The notes below the pieces were generated by a model that saw only the letters and a program-made list of their open reading frames with translations, had not been told where the DNA came from and did not search any database. DNA of 64,000 nt from Pictodentalium vernedei (taxonomy: Eukaryota; Mollusca; Scaphopoda; Dentaliida; Dentaliidae), in the NCBI GenBank assembly GCA_031216915.1, contig CM062296.1:669556753-669620752 (forward strand), written 5' to 3'. This document shows, one piece after another, positions 19,555-30,216 of this stretch (within the stretch, counting starts at the first letter, position 1; each line of letters starts with the position of its first letter). Position numbers and translations under genes: made by a program.

Positions 19555-19935
19555 ATGTTGGTGATAAAAAACAGGGGATACGTCAGAACTTACGTTCAAG
19601 GCGGTTCTGGCATCGTCGATTCTATAATGCGAGCGTTCACGAGGGATGCGGGTAGAAAACTCGCATCGACCGCGTTTGAGGTCGGTAAGAAGACGGCTTT
19701 GGATGCTGGTAAGAAAGCCGCTTCCGAAGCCAGTGGTTGGATAGCTTCTGTGGCTGGCAAGAGGGCAGCCGACGCGTTGATCGACAAGTTGATCAGTCCG
19801 CCGGCGAAGCGAGCTGCGTTAGAGCGAACGCCGAAAAGTTGGAAAGATTTTAAGGATGCTGTGGTGCCCATACAAGATTTAGCCAAAATGACGAATGGAT
19901 CCGGATTGAAGAGAACTCTCGACGGTGCGATATAA
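19555..19935 (+). CDS. Small basic Polinton protein (possible minor virion protein)
   Basis: An intact 126-residue frame. It has a short N-terminal YVQGGSG segment, then a long amphipathic, Ala/Lys-rich helix region (KKTALDAGKKAASEASG), and a C-terminal PKSWKDFKDAVVPIQDLAK segment. Size, charge and position before the packaging ATPase fit a small virion protein, as in adenovirus cores and membrane-active proteins, but no specific family is certain. Intergenic gaps are about 140 and 100 bases of A-rich DNA. Confidence 0.6.
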   Translation: MLVIKNRGYVRTYVQGGSGIVDSIMRAFTRDAGRKLASTAFEVGKKTALDAGKKAASEASGWIASVAGKRAADALIDKLISPPAKRAALERTPKSWKDFKDAVVPIQDLAKMTNGSGLKRTLDGAI

Positions 19936-20034
19936 ATAAATAATAACATTAAAAACAGAGTTTGAAAAACATAAAAAATTTGCGTTTGAAAATAATCTAA
20001 AATAACAAAAAAAAAAAAAATAAATAAAACAAAG

Positions 20035-20856
20035 ATGAACATTAAAGATATGTCTTGGAACGACGCCGCGACCAAGAGGTCGAATAACGAGTTCTTTCCC
20101 AAAAGCATAACAGGCTTGATAGTGGGAAAATCGAATTGTGGAAAGACCAATCTGTTGATGAATCTGTTGTCCCGACCCGACTGGTTGGATTACGACAGAT
20201 TGTTCGTGTTTGGCAAGAGCTTGTTTCAACCTGAATACAGATTGCTTCGAGAGTGCATGGATCGTAGATTGCCTAAGGACGTCATAGCCAGAATCTTTGA
20301 CAGTAGGGGGGAATTCGACAAGAGCGAAGCTCCACTTTCGACCATTTTGGACGGTGCGGCGATAGAGCTGATGAAGAGAAATGCATCTTTGAACGTCGAG
20401 TGTCGATTTTATGAGAACGCTAGCGACGTTCCGGATCCTAGAGAACTGAAATCGGAAGATAAGAATCTCATGATTTTCGACGATCTGCTTTTGGAGAGAC
20501 AGAACCTATGCGAATCATATTACGTTAGGGGTCGACACAGCAACGTGGACTGCTTCTACCTGTCGCAGAATTATTTTCGATTGCCCAGACAGACGATAAG
20601 GGAGAACGCTAATTTTCTATGTCCCTTTCGCCAAGATCTCAAGAATCTCAATCACATCAATGGCGATCACGTCGCAAACGACATGAGCGCGGCGGAATTC
20701 AGGAGATTCTGCAAGAGGGTTTGGGATGGTGGACTTTACAATTTCGTCGTGATCGATTTGACAAGCGAATTTAATCGCAGAAAATATCGGTGCGGATTCG
20801 ACAAGTTTTATGTTTCTGATGATAATAATAAGATAGAGCGTGAAAATAAAATTTAG
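20035..20856 (+). CDS. Genome-packaging ATPase (FtsK/HerA superfamily, A32-like)
   Basis: An intact 273-residue frame. Walker A is GKSNCGKT at residues 31-38 and Walker B is LMIFDD at 146-151. A conserved RGRHSN segment and a Gln in LSQNYF (about residue 179) follow, as in A32-type packaging motors. The enzyme would pump DNA into capsids using ATP. It sits between two small genes, all read the same way. Start is the ATG of MNIKDMSWNDAA. No breaks are seen, unlike the polymerase downstream. Confidence 0.9.
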   Translation: MNIKDMSWNDAATKRSNNEFFPKSITGLIVGKSNCGKTNLLMNLLSRPDWLDYDRLFVFGKSLFQPEYRLLRECMDRRLPKDVIARIFDSRGEFDKSEAPLSTILDGAAIELMKRNASLNVECRFYENASDVPDPRELKSEDKNLMIFDDLLLERQNLCESYYVRGRHSNVDCFYLSQNYFRLPRQTIRENANFLCPFRQDLKNLNHINGDHVANDMSAAEFRRFCKRVWDGGLYNFVVIDLTSEFNRRKYRCGFDKFYVSDDNNKIERENKI

Positions 20857-20913
20857 AAAATAATAAATCTTCAAATAATTAGTTTTGAATAAAAAAAAAT
20901 AAAATTAAATATA

Positions 20914-21084
20914 ATGTTCGAACATGGAGAATTGTTAGAACGGATAGCCAAGAATACGGCTGCAAAACAATCCATTCAAATCGTGGTGAGTGGCGATTCG
21001 ACTCGAGGCGAGGCGGTGAGATTCAAATTCACTCACGAAGATCTGCTCGACCTCATTCAATTCGATGGGATCGTGTTGTTGTAA
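20914..21084 (+). CDS. Possible 56-residue protein after the ATPase gene
   Basis: ATG at 20914 opens 56 codons (MFEHGELLERIAKN...) and ends with TAA at 21082-21084. It follows the ATPase by 57 bases on the same strand. No family is recognised. An open frame of 76 codons overlaps it on the minus strand (20935-21165); the plus reading is preferred only because it matches the strand of its neighbours. Confidence 0.4.
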   Translation: MFEHGELLERIAKNTAAKQSIQIVVSGDSTRGEAVRFKFTHEDLLDLIQFDGIVLL

Positions 21085-21250
21085 TGTATAGATATTAAAA
21101 CCGAATTTCTTATATGCTTCGTCTCGTTTCAATTTTAATTCGCATCTTTTAGGTGTTGTTGTCATGATCGATTATTTGGTTTTTATGAATTCTTGCAAAT
21201 AATGTATATTTTAAATTTTGTATTAAAGAAAAAAATATGTTAAAATTTAA

Positions 21251-21266
<16 letters not shown>

Positions 21267-21283
<17 letters not shown>

Positions 21284-21285
21284 GA
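21267..21285 (+). promoter_or_regulatory. TATA-rich promoter of the polymerase gene
   Basis: A TA repeat followed by AAAAGAG, 65-83 bases before the ATG at 21350. Confidence 0.45.
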
Positions 21286-21349
21286 GTAAAAAAGCAAAAC
21301 TTTTTTAACAAATTATTTAATACAAAATTCAAAAAAAATATTCTTACAA

Positions 21350-24300
21350 ATGAAGCAAACAGATAAAACAATGGTAAATTTAAATGAGAAAACCATACCT
21401 CAGTTAAACGAGATTTGCAAACTATTACAAATTTCGCATTTCAGAAATCATAGAACTAAATAAAAAAAAATTGATGTTATAAAAGAATATTTGCGAAACG
21501 CTAGAAAGGCAAACGAAATGTCGATAGCAACGACGTCAAAAGATGCATCGGTTGTGAAAAATGAGAAGATAGTAAAAGGAATCGAAATGCCGACGTCGAA
21601 AAAAACTAAAAACGTTTCGATTGTGAAAAATAAGAAGACGACTAAACGAAAAGCTGTTGTAAAACATCAAGTTTCCAAAGAAAAGAAAAGAAAAACTAAA
21701 ACGAAAATGAGTGATGCACTTCAGATTCTAGACAAACGAGATATATCAAGCGAAATTCAATGAGGAATCAACGAAGGAAAAGGAGAAGAATATGTAACAC
21801 AACTCATTGCGGAACTATTCCAATCGAAACCCATAGAACGGGAGAGTGCGATCAAAGGCATTTTTAAAACTTTCGACGTGATTCCCTCGTTCAAGAAAAT
21901 CGATCCGAAATTGTTCATGGAACGGGTGAAGAAAAAAGTATTGGATTTGTTTTGATAATACATGAACGTAGGACTAAAAATTAAGATAATACTCCATTGC
22001 ATGATGAATAAAATCGACGTGAAGTCCGGCGAGAGCATCGTGAAAAATGCATATTTCAGATCTAACGTCGAACCCGTATTTTGAGGTTCAGATTTATCGG
22101 ACGTTTTCGAAAAGATGAAAGACAAGATGTTGACGTCTCTCACGAATTATCAACATGAAGGTAGTAATTGGACGTTCGATGAAGTGTTGAAACTCGAAAT
22201 TCACATAAGTGAAACGATTCGTTGAAAGGATCTTCCTACTTGGAATTACCGTATTTCTTGGCTAAGAAACACGCCGTGGTCAACGTGAGAAATAAAGATG
22301 ATCAGTGTTTTAAATTGACAGTCACCTCCGCTTTATACCCTGTTGAAATACACTCCGATAGAGTTTCTCGTTATGAGGAAACTTCTAAAAATCTCGATTG
22401 GACCGGACTGACTTTTCCAACAGAGTTAAAACACATCGAACGTTTCGAGGCTCAAAATCCCACCGTAGCGGTGAACGTCTTAGGATACGATGACGAAAAT
22501 CAAAAGATCTATCCTCTCAGACAGACTTCGTATCTCAGAAGAGAAAAGACGATTATTTTATTATTGATTTCGAATGGTGACAATCGTCATTATTGTTGGG
22601 TTAAACATCTGAGCCGATTACTGTCGAAACAAAATAATAAACATAACGGAAAGATATCTTTATGTTTCAATTGCATGAACATGTTTCAGAGCGAAGACTT
22701 GTTGGTGAAACATCAGGAATATTGCAATGAAAATCAAGGTGTCGCCGTCGAAATGCCTAAACCTAACACCATCGTGAAGTTTGAAAATCACAATAGAAGG
22801 TTAAAAGTACCATTCGTCGTGTACGCCGATTTCGAATGTTTCACCACGAAAATGAGTTCCTGTCAACCCAACGCTCTTCAAAGTTACATCGAAAGATATC
22901 AAAAACACATGCCTTTGGGTTATTGCATTTACATGAAATGTGCTTTCGACTCGCAACTCAACATGGGTCCCTTCACTTATACGAAACAGTGCGAAGACGA
23001 CAACGTGGTTCAAAGGTTCGTGGAAGAGTTAGAATCCAAAATTCAAATGTTATACGACAAATTCAAAACTCCGGCGAAAATGATCATCACGAGAGAGCAG
23101 CAGGACGAAAATGACAGAGCCACCGAATGTCACATATGCAGACAATCGTTCGACGAGAATTCAGAGGAAAATAAGAAGGTTAGAGACCACGATCGTTACA
23201 CGGGTCTGTATCGCGGTCTGGCTCACAGCAAGTGTAATTTAAAATATCGAGACACTGTTTTCTATCCGGTGATGTTTCACAATCTTTCGGGTTACGACAG
23301 TCATGTGTTCGTGAAAAATCTCGGCACCTCACACGAAGAATTAAATTGCATCGCGAACAGTGAAGAAAGATACATTTCCTTCACGAAATGGAAGCTTATG
23401 GATAAGAAAATAGTAATCGACAGAGAGACATTGAAAGAAAAAAACGAAATTCATTTGTAGAGCCATACGTTTCATCGACAGTTTTAAATTCATGTCGACC
23501 GCTCTGGAAAAATTAGTCGATAACATGAGCAAGGATAAATTTAAAATCACGAGCGAACATTTTGGAGAACGAGTAGACGTCATGTTGAGGAAAGGAGTCT
23601 ATCCTTACGATTACATGAACGATCTAAAGAGATTCGAAGACACCGCATTACCTTCGAAAGAAGATTTTTATTCGAAATTATATGAATCCGACATTTCCGA
23701 CGAGAATTACGTACACGCCAAAAACGTGTGTAAATCATTCGATATATAAACCATGAGAAATTATCACGATCTCTATCTGAAGACCGACGTTCTGCTCTTG
23801 GCAGACATGTTCAAAAGTTTTCGAGACGTCTGTCATCGAAATTACGATCTGGATCCCGCTTGGTATTTCACCGCACCTGGTCTGGCATGGGACGCTCTGT
23901 TGAAGACCACCTAAGTCCAATTGGAATTATTATCTGATGTAGACATGTTGCTCATGTTCGAAAGGGCTACGAGAGGTGGCGTCTCGATGGTCTCCCACAG
24001 ATATTCTGAAGCTAACAATCCCTACATGAAAGAAGGTTTCGATTTGAAACGGTCGACTAAATACATACAGTATTGGGACGCTAATAATCTGTACGGTTGG
24101 GCTATGAGTCATCCTTTACGGATTGGAAATTTCGAATGGGTGAAGGAACCGGAAGAGACGCAAAAATGGAGAGACTATCCTTGCATTTTAGAAGTCGATT
24201 TGAACTATCTGGAAGAATTACACGATCCACACAACGATTATCTGCTGGTTCCCGAACGAATGGAACCGAACGAAGGAGACGAGGAAAAACTCATTCCCAA

Positions 24301-25404
24301 TTTATTTAACAAACGTAGCTACATCGTCTACAGCGAGAGCCTTGGATGAAAAAATACATCAATCTCAACACGAATCTCAGAATTCGAGCCGAGAACGATT
24401 TCGAAAAAGATTTCTTCAAACTCATGAACAACTGAGTGTACGGTAAATTGATGGAAAACATCAGGAAGAGAACCGACGTTCGACTCGTCACGTCTGAGAA
24501 AAGAGCTAAAACATTAGTGGCGAAACCCAATTACAAACACCAAACCATATTCGATGAAAATCTAGTAGCCGTTCACATGCAAAAGACGCACCTGAAGTTT
24601 GACAAACCGTATTATCTCAGACCGATCATCTTAGATATCAGCAAGCGATTGATGTACGAGTTTCACTACGATTACGTCAAACGAAAATTTGGTGATAAAG
24701 CCAAACTACTGTTCACCGACACGGACAGTTTAGTTTACGAGATAGAGACGAAAGATGTCTACCAAGATATATCTCCAGACGTGGTCGAGTGGTTCAACTC
24801 GAGCAATTATCCCGTCGATCACCCGTCCAACATTCAATCGAACGACAACAAGAAGGTGTTGGGTAAATTTAAGGACAAGAGCGGTGGTAAACAAATCGTC
24901 GAATTCGTGGGCTTGAGTCCCAAACTGTATGCTTATCGTCTAGAAGATGATGAAGAGATCAAGAAGTGCAAAGGAGTTAAAGCGTGCGTGGTGAAGAAAA
25001 ACATCTTTTTCCAAGAGTATAAAGATTGTCTGTTAGGAAGTGGTCCGGTGTATAAGACTATGAAATCAATTCGAAGCGAAAATCACGACTTGTATACCGA
25101 AATAGTCAACAAGATTTTGCTGATGGCCGACGACGATAAGAGATTCGTGTTAGACGATAAAATAAGCACTTTGGCACTCGGACATTGGACTGTGGATCTA
25201 ATTAGAGACGATATGAATGTGGATGATTGGATCCCAGATACGATTGTGGATGATAAGATTCCAGATATGATTGTGGATGATAGGATTCCAGAAAATCAAG
25301 AAGAATTAGATGGACTCAAAATTATAGAAATCGATAGTGACATCGAGAAAGTTAGTTTAAAAAGAGAAAAAGAAAAAAAAACCCTAACAAACTCCAATTC
25401 TTAA
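21350..25404 (+). pseudogene. Protein-primed DNA polymerase B, broken at ten or more places
   Basis: The gene begins with a possible SAP-like DNA-binding segment (TIPQLNEICKLLQ, cut by TAA at 21461) and a basic linker. A terminal-protein-like region is interrupted by TGA 21761, TGA-TAA 21953-21958, and TGA 22082. From about 22222 come a zinc finger (CFNCMNMF), the exonuclease motif YADFECF (about 22824), an HNH-like CHICRQSF...RDHDRYTG block, and FHNLSGYDSH. The frame shifts near an A run at about 23430. Stops follow at 23747 and 23912. Polymerase motif A is DANNLYG (about 24077). A deletion with frameshift lies near 24340, a TGA at 24433 replaces a residue of motif B, and motif C is TDTDS (24714-24728). 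It once copied the element by protein priming. Confidence 0.9.
25232..25290 (+). repeat. 27 bp tandem repeat in the polymerase tail
   Basis: Two full units and part of a third encode IPDTIVDDK, IPDMIVDDR, IPEN. The repeat keeps the frame and lies after motif C, in the acidic C-terminal tail. Confidence 0.7.
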
Positions 25405-25442
25405 ATTCCGAAAACGTTCGAGCTAAGAGAGACGAACTACGT

Positions 25443-25754
25443 TTGATATCTCTTTTTGCGTCGTCTTTTTTCGCAGGTAGCAAAAAAGACGTGTTTGAAT
25501 ATAATAAATATTTGCAGTTGTTCTTCCTGTTCAAAAAATTGTCAAAAGATCAAGAGAAATACATTTACGACACGGTGTCTAAAAAATTTCATTTGTTAAA
25601 TCACCACAAAACGATTGAATCTGTTCTCCTAAAAGATGGTAATATCAGGATTCCAGAAAATCAAGAGGAATTAGATGGAATAAAAATTATGGAAAACGAT
25701 AGAGACATCGAGAATGTTAGTTTAAAAAAAAAGAGAAAAAAACAAAAAAAATAA
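25443..25754 (+). pseudogene. Unknown frame with a duplicated polymerase tail
   Basis: Open for 103 codons. The last 40 residues (RIPENQEELDGIKIMEND...) copy the end of the polymerase frame (RIPENQEELDGLKIIEID...), so a stretch of about 95 bp has been duplicated about 360 bp downstream. The N-terminal part (FLFKKLSKDQEKYIYDTVSK) is not recognised. It may be the displaced end of the polymerase or a decayed separate small gene before the protease. Confidence 0.4.
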
Positions 25755-25809
25755 CGTCATTTTTTAGTGAATTATAATAAAATAAATAAAAAAAAAATAT
25801 ATACGCATT

Positions 25810-26229
25810 ATGAATAAGAAAATAAAGATATCTGTAGAAGGTGTCATCTTACCTAACGAACCCCTATCCAACATCGATCTGTTGAATGTGGCAAAAGATT
25901 TTCTAGGCGTGTTTTCCAGAGATGCCTTGCCGAAGAGAAGACCTAGACAATTGGAATGCGGAATTTTAAATCTAGATGATTCATCGGGTGAAGGCACTCA
26001 CTGGGTGGCGTAGATCAAGAACGAGAAGAAGAAAAATTATTATTTCGACAGCTACGGAATCTCGCCGCCGAAAGAAATAAAGAACTATTTCAACAAATCG
26101 ATGGTTTGTTACAACACGGAACAAGTGCAATCACCAGATCAAGTGTTTTGCGGTCACCTGTGTCTCTACGTTCTCAAGAGATGGTCTGAAGGAGATCGAT
26201 TTCAAGACATTCTCAATGATTTACATTAG
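25810..26229 (+). pseudogene. Adenain-like cysteine protease with one in-frame stop
   Basis: The frame runs 139 codons from ATG to TAG at 26227, with one TAG at 26011-26013 (codon 68). The catalytic His is in EGTHWVA just before that stop, the acidic residue in YYFDSYG after it, the Gln in QSPDQ and the Cys in FCGHLCLYVL near codon 114. This order is that of adenovirus-type maturation proteases, which cut virion proteins. Everything but His is downstream of the stop, so the product would be inactive. The stop looks like one point change. The gene lies between the polymerase and the fibre-like gene. Confidence 0.85.
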
Positions 26230-26248
26230 AGAGAGATTTTTTTTATAG

Positions 26249-26260
26249 TATATATAAAGA
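26249..26260 (+). promoter_or_regulatory. TATA-like promoter of the fibre-like gene
   Basis: TATATATAAAGA, about 122 bases before the ATG at 26382. Confidence 0.4.
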
Positions 26261-26381
26261 TAAAAAATTATTTAAAAAAAATTTTAATCGAATAAAAACG
26301 AAAAATAAAATAACATAGTTCATTTTCAATAAACTGCGTTTTGAATATATTTTTTCTAAAAACAAAAAATCCTACAACAAC

Positions 26382-27725
26382 ATGCCAGTCGATAAATTTG
26401 GTAGAAGTGACGACGAAAAAGTCAACCCCAGAAAGAAGAGGAAGATGTTCGAAGTCGACAATGGTTACGACGTTGCCAACTTGGATGAACGTTACGTTCG
26501 GAGATATGAAACTCGAGAAGAACCTTTGAACATGAACGATAAGAAGCTCTACAATCTTCCCGAGCCGATAGATCTCGCAGATGCTGCAACTAAAAAATAC
26601 GTCGACAGGGGGAACGCCGATTTCGAACGAATCCTGCTAGATAATTACGTGGATAAAACCATGACTGACGATCTCGATCTGAAATCCAAACGTTTGGTGA
26701 ATGTCGCAAATCCCATAGATCCCACCGATGCCGTGACCAAGAAATACGCGGCCGACTCTAACGCGAGATTCAGCGAACACCTGAGAAATAGATACGTTCA
26801 GAAAATGATGCACTCGGAATTGAACGCCAATTATAACAAGATAACGAACGTGGCCACTCCCACGAATCCCAAGGACATGGCGACCAAACACTATGTAGAT
26901 CTGGAACAGAGAAAGTCTGACGGACGAGAAATGAAATCGGATCTGAATGCGGGATTCAACAAGATATTGAATCTGTTGGAGATCAACAGCACGGATGCAG
27001 ACTCAACCGCGGTCAACAAGGGCTACGTAGATTCTGCCGTGATACAATCGCAAGAATACCTAGAATCGCAAGTGGACAATCTCTACCTGAACAAACAATC
27101 TGGCAGAACCATGGAGAATGGCATCAACCTGAACGGTCACAATTTATTCGGTCTCGATCATGATCCCGAATTCGATTCCAACGCGGTCAGCAGAAAGTAC
27201 GTGGATGACAACTCGGTCTGGAGAAAGGGTGACATCATGGAAGGTAAACTAGACATGGGTGGACACGCTCTCACGAATCTACCGGATCCCGTGAACATGA
27301 CGGATGCCTGCACCCTGATTTCGGTGGTGGAGAAAGTCAAATATGCCAGACAATTGATCACTGTGTGGGCCGAGGAGGCCAGCACCTTAGATGAAGGAAA
27401 AGCTGAGTGGTCTTTCGGAAATGGAGGTAGCGGATCGAAACATGGTCAGGTGGGATATCCCATGCTGCTGGGAGGTGAAATCCTTCGAATGAGTCTGGCT
27501 TCCTCGGATTTGAATAACAGAGCAGTCGTCAATCTCATGGTGAATGGAGTAGAGAGCGATAAGAGATACAGCGTCGAAAAGACTGAGAATCAACACGCGA
27601 ATGGCACGCCTCTCAAAGTGAACGCCAGAGACAGGATTAATTTTGTTATGAAAACCAATAATCCCAAAGCCGCCACTTCCGTGGTGAGTCTACTAATCGA
27701 GCTAGTTCCTTTGAACAAACAGTGA
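26382..27725 (+). CDS. Fibre-like protein with phage tail-fibre-type repeats, copy B
   Basis: An intact 447-residue frame. After a basic N-terminus (RKKRK at 17-21) there are repeats of 44 to 58 residues anchored by YVD-type motifs at about 71-75, 120-124, 169-173, 213-217 and 271-275, with a sixth partial unit (GKLDMGGHALTNLPDP) at about 288-303. Each unit has the look of the LDMGG...NLxxPxxxxDAATKxYVD repeats of phage tail fibres. The last 135 residues are beta-rich with SFGNGGSG and NFVMKTNN, a possible knob. A trimeric spike analogous to adenovirus fibre is inferred from architecture. The gene ends 200 bases before the convergent capsid-like gene. Confidence 0.75.
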   Translation: MPVDKFGRSDDEKVNPRKKRKMFEVDNGYDVANLDERYVRRYETREEPLNMNDKKLYNLPEPIDLADAATKKYVDRGNADFERILLDNYVDKTMTDDLDLKSKRLVNVANPIDPTDAVTKKYAADSNARFSEHLRNRYVQKMMHSELNANYNKITNVATPTNPKDMATKHYVDLEQRKSDGREMKSDLNAGFNKILNLLEINSTDADSTAVNKGYVDSAVIQSQEYLESQVDNLYLNKQSGRTMENGINLNGHNLFGLDHDPEFDSNAVSRKYVDDNSVWRKGDIMEGKLDMGGHALTNLPDPVNMTDACTLISVVEKVKYARQLITVWAEEASTLDEGKAEWSFGNGGSGSKHGQVGYPMLLGGEILRMSLASSDLNNRAVVNLMVNGVESDKRYSVEKTENQHANGTPLKVNARDRINFVMKTNNPKAATSVVSLLIELVPLNKQ

Positions 27726-27926
27726 ATGCGCGAAAATAATGAATTAAAAAAATAATGTGTGATTATTAAAAACAAAATAAACAAAAAAAAAGTATTGTGA
27801 TTTAGAAAGATGTTCAATCTCTCTAGATCACATTACTTTATTTATTTTTTTTTGTTTTTTGTTTTTAATAATTACTCATTACTTTATTATTTTTTTTTGC
27901 TTTTTATTTTTTTTCACACTCGTCTC
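27726..27926. terminator. AT-rich spacer between convergent genes, copy B
   Basis: Counterpart of 1338-1553, with A and T tracts and AATAAA-type signals for both genes. Confidence 0.4.
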
Positions 27927-29201
27927 TCATCGAATGATCGACATCTTATTTCCGTCTGATTCGAATTGTAATTCTCTGTCCGACAGGACCAGGGCGAAGG
28001 CTTCGGTTTTTCTCGGCACATTCCTATCGAATTGCATCTTGATCTGAATGTCTAAGATGCTACTCTTGAGTCGTTCACTCTGTTTACTGATGTCGAATAC
28101 GAACATGGGATACATCAACTTGTATTCGCCGGGAGATATGTTAGGGTTGCTCATCAATTCATCTAGACCGTGATACTTCTTTCTAAAATCAGCGGCGTCG
28201 CCGTACAGTCTGCAGAAGTCGTTCTTGTCGAATGACGCGTTGTAATCGATTGCTGGATATCTCGTGGCGTTCAGAAACACTTGCATGTTTCTCAAATGGC
28301 AGTGATCGAAGAGCGATGCATTCTTTTCCTGAGACCCGTCCCTATCAGTCTGAAACGCAACCACGATGAAACGCGGTCTCTCGGAAGCGGATTTCACCGT
28401 CAATCTCCAATCGAAGTGATTCATGGAGAGAGGAATGCTAGCCGTGTCACACTGTCTCATTCTAAATCCCACAGGTAATTTACTCTTGGATTCTATGATC
28501 TTGTAGAGACACGCTTTCTCCACAATCGAAGGCTCCACGTGCGGAACGAACCACGATATCTTGTGTAGAGTTATCTTACCCGCATCAGTCGCAGTGAGTC
28601 TCACTATTGCGTCGTCGTTTCCTTTTCAAATCAACATCAGATTGTGTTTGAATCCGTACATGATCTTGTTGTAATCGTCCGCAAATCCGAATATGTGTTT
28701 CAAAGGTATCCTGAACGAAAACGTTCCTTTAGGTCTGGACGTCTTGACGACGTAGTCGAATATCAAGGTGGCGCCTGCGCTAGCAGGGCCTACGGTGTCT
28801 TTCACCCACAACTGATTAAGTCCTCTGGATTTCGAAAAATCATCAGGATACGTCAAGAGTCCGAACATCATGGTGGCTTGACCGGGATGAAACACAGATT
28901 CTATCTCTTTTCCGGATAGCATGTATTTTATGTTACTGAATAGATGCATGATGCCATTATTGGCTAGAGTAACCGTGTCGTCGTCGGCGTAGTCGCTCCC
29001 ATCTTCCTTGGTGAGACGTCCCTGCACCACTATGTAACTCTCGCTAGGATGTGCGAATAAATCTTGAGTTTCGACGTTGATTCTTATCTCTCTCACATTG
29101 TTCAAACTCGTTCCGGTTACCGGTTCATATTCGTGAACCTCATATTCTTGAATACTTTCATCTTTCACTATGCTTTGTGCTATATCTAGTATATTTGTCA
29201 T
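27927..29201 (-). pseudogene. Polinton major capsid-like protein, copy B (one nonsense codon)
   Basis: ATG at 29199-29201 opens a frame that runs to 27927 with a single TGA at 28626-28628, where copy A reads CGA. That is the change expected from CpG decay. Total length would be about 424 codons. The protein has the IFGFADDYNKIMYG block before the stop and FDISKQSERLKS near the end. I assign it to the double jelly-roll capsid family from remembered motifs. Copies A and B carry different lesions, so both were made from an intact source. Confidence 0.7.
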
Positions 29202-29291
29202 TTTAAAGGATTTTTAGTTTTTTGTTTATTAATTAACTTGCTTTTTTTTTATCTAAAAATAGTTTTTAATTATTTTTTATTATTTTTTTCT

Positions 29292-29304
29292 CTCTTATAT
29301 ATAT
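29292..29304 (-). promoter_or_regulatory. TATA-like promoter of the capsid-like gene, copy B
   Basis: TATATATAAGAGA on the minus strand, about 91-104 bases before the start at 29201; same place as 2901-2915 in copy A. Confidence 0.45.
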
Positions 29305-29360
29305 GTGTGTAAACAAGAAAATGTTAAAGAGAGTAAATAAAAAAAAATTTGTCTTCTTCA

Positions 29361-30216
29361 TCAAAACTTCGTCTTCTGTAATTGTTGTTCGTAAAACTTT
29401 CCAATGATCTCTTCTCCATCCAAAGCTTTGATTTCGTAAGTCACCGGATCGGTGTGAAATATTTTGATTATCACGAAGATTTCCGAGGTCCATCGAGGAG
29501 TATAACCCTTTTCAAAGTGCTTCTTATAAGCGTAAATTCTCACTCGATCACCGACCGCAAATTTCGGCGTTCTAGACTTCTTCCTGATCTTAGATCTCTC
29601 AGGATATAGATTCGCGTAGACCCGTTTTTCGTTTCGAGGATCGCTAGCTTCCGCGGGAGTCATCTTGATCGATCTGTGTTGCGTGCTGTTGTAATCTTTG
29701 ACCAGTCCGTTCAGAGCGTATATGTATTTCTTGGTCGAATTCGCCGTGAAGTATCTGTGCATCTTTTCCTTCATCGTTCGATTCCAACGTTCCACCACAC
29801 TGGCTTTCTCTTTGTTTTCGATCGAGTAGAGGTCTACCAATCGACGAACGTGCTTGTTGTAGAATTCCTTTCCATTATCCACCCACAATTTACTCGGTTT
29901 TTGAGAAGACGAGTCGAACGCGCTCTTCAGAGCTTCGGCAACGCAAGGTCCCGATTTATTCTTCAAAGCTCTGATCCAACTGTATTTGGAAAACACGTCG
30001 ATGACCGTCAATAGATATTTGACACCCTCGTTCCACCTCGAAAACGATCTCATGTCAACCAAGTGGGCAGACCAAATATCATCCAGACCCTTCACGAACA
30101 CCCTTCTCTTTCGAAATTTACGCACTATGGGGTTTGTGTAACTCCTCGGCCAATTCGCTCGTCAATAATCGTTTCTTCTTCTTTTCAGATGCGCTTTTTT
30201 TTTTTGAACGCCCCAT
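29361..30216 (-). pseudogene. Polinton RVE-type integrase, copy B (one-base insertion near the N-terminus)
   Basis: The core is open from about 30125 to 29361 (254 codons): first Asp in SAHLVDM, second in LWVDNGKEF, Glu in VVERWNR, then the C-terminal FAVGDRVRIYAYKK domain. The gene's ATG is at 30214-30216, and here the A run (11) is in frame with the downstream sequence. An extra G at about 30131, absent in copy A, shifts the frame before the core. In the first motif Ala-His replaces Ala-Asp of copy A, so one acidic position differs; the Asp in LVDM remains. The start overlaps the end of the PLA2 frame. Confidence 0.8.

Noticed and set aside
20935..21165. 76-codon minus-strand gene after the ATPase
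   Set aside because: Overlaps the plus-strand 56-codon frame and is opposite to all neighbours; kept only as an alternative.
21350..25404. Alternative genetic code or stop-codon readthrough in the polymerase
   Set aside because: TAA and TGA both occur in frame (and TAG in the protease), with frameshifts and a deletion as well; plain decay explains it.
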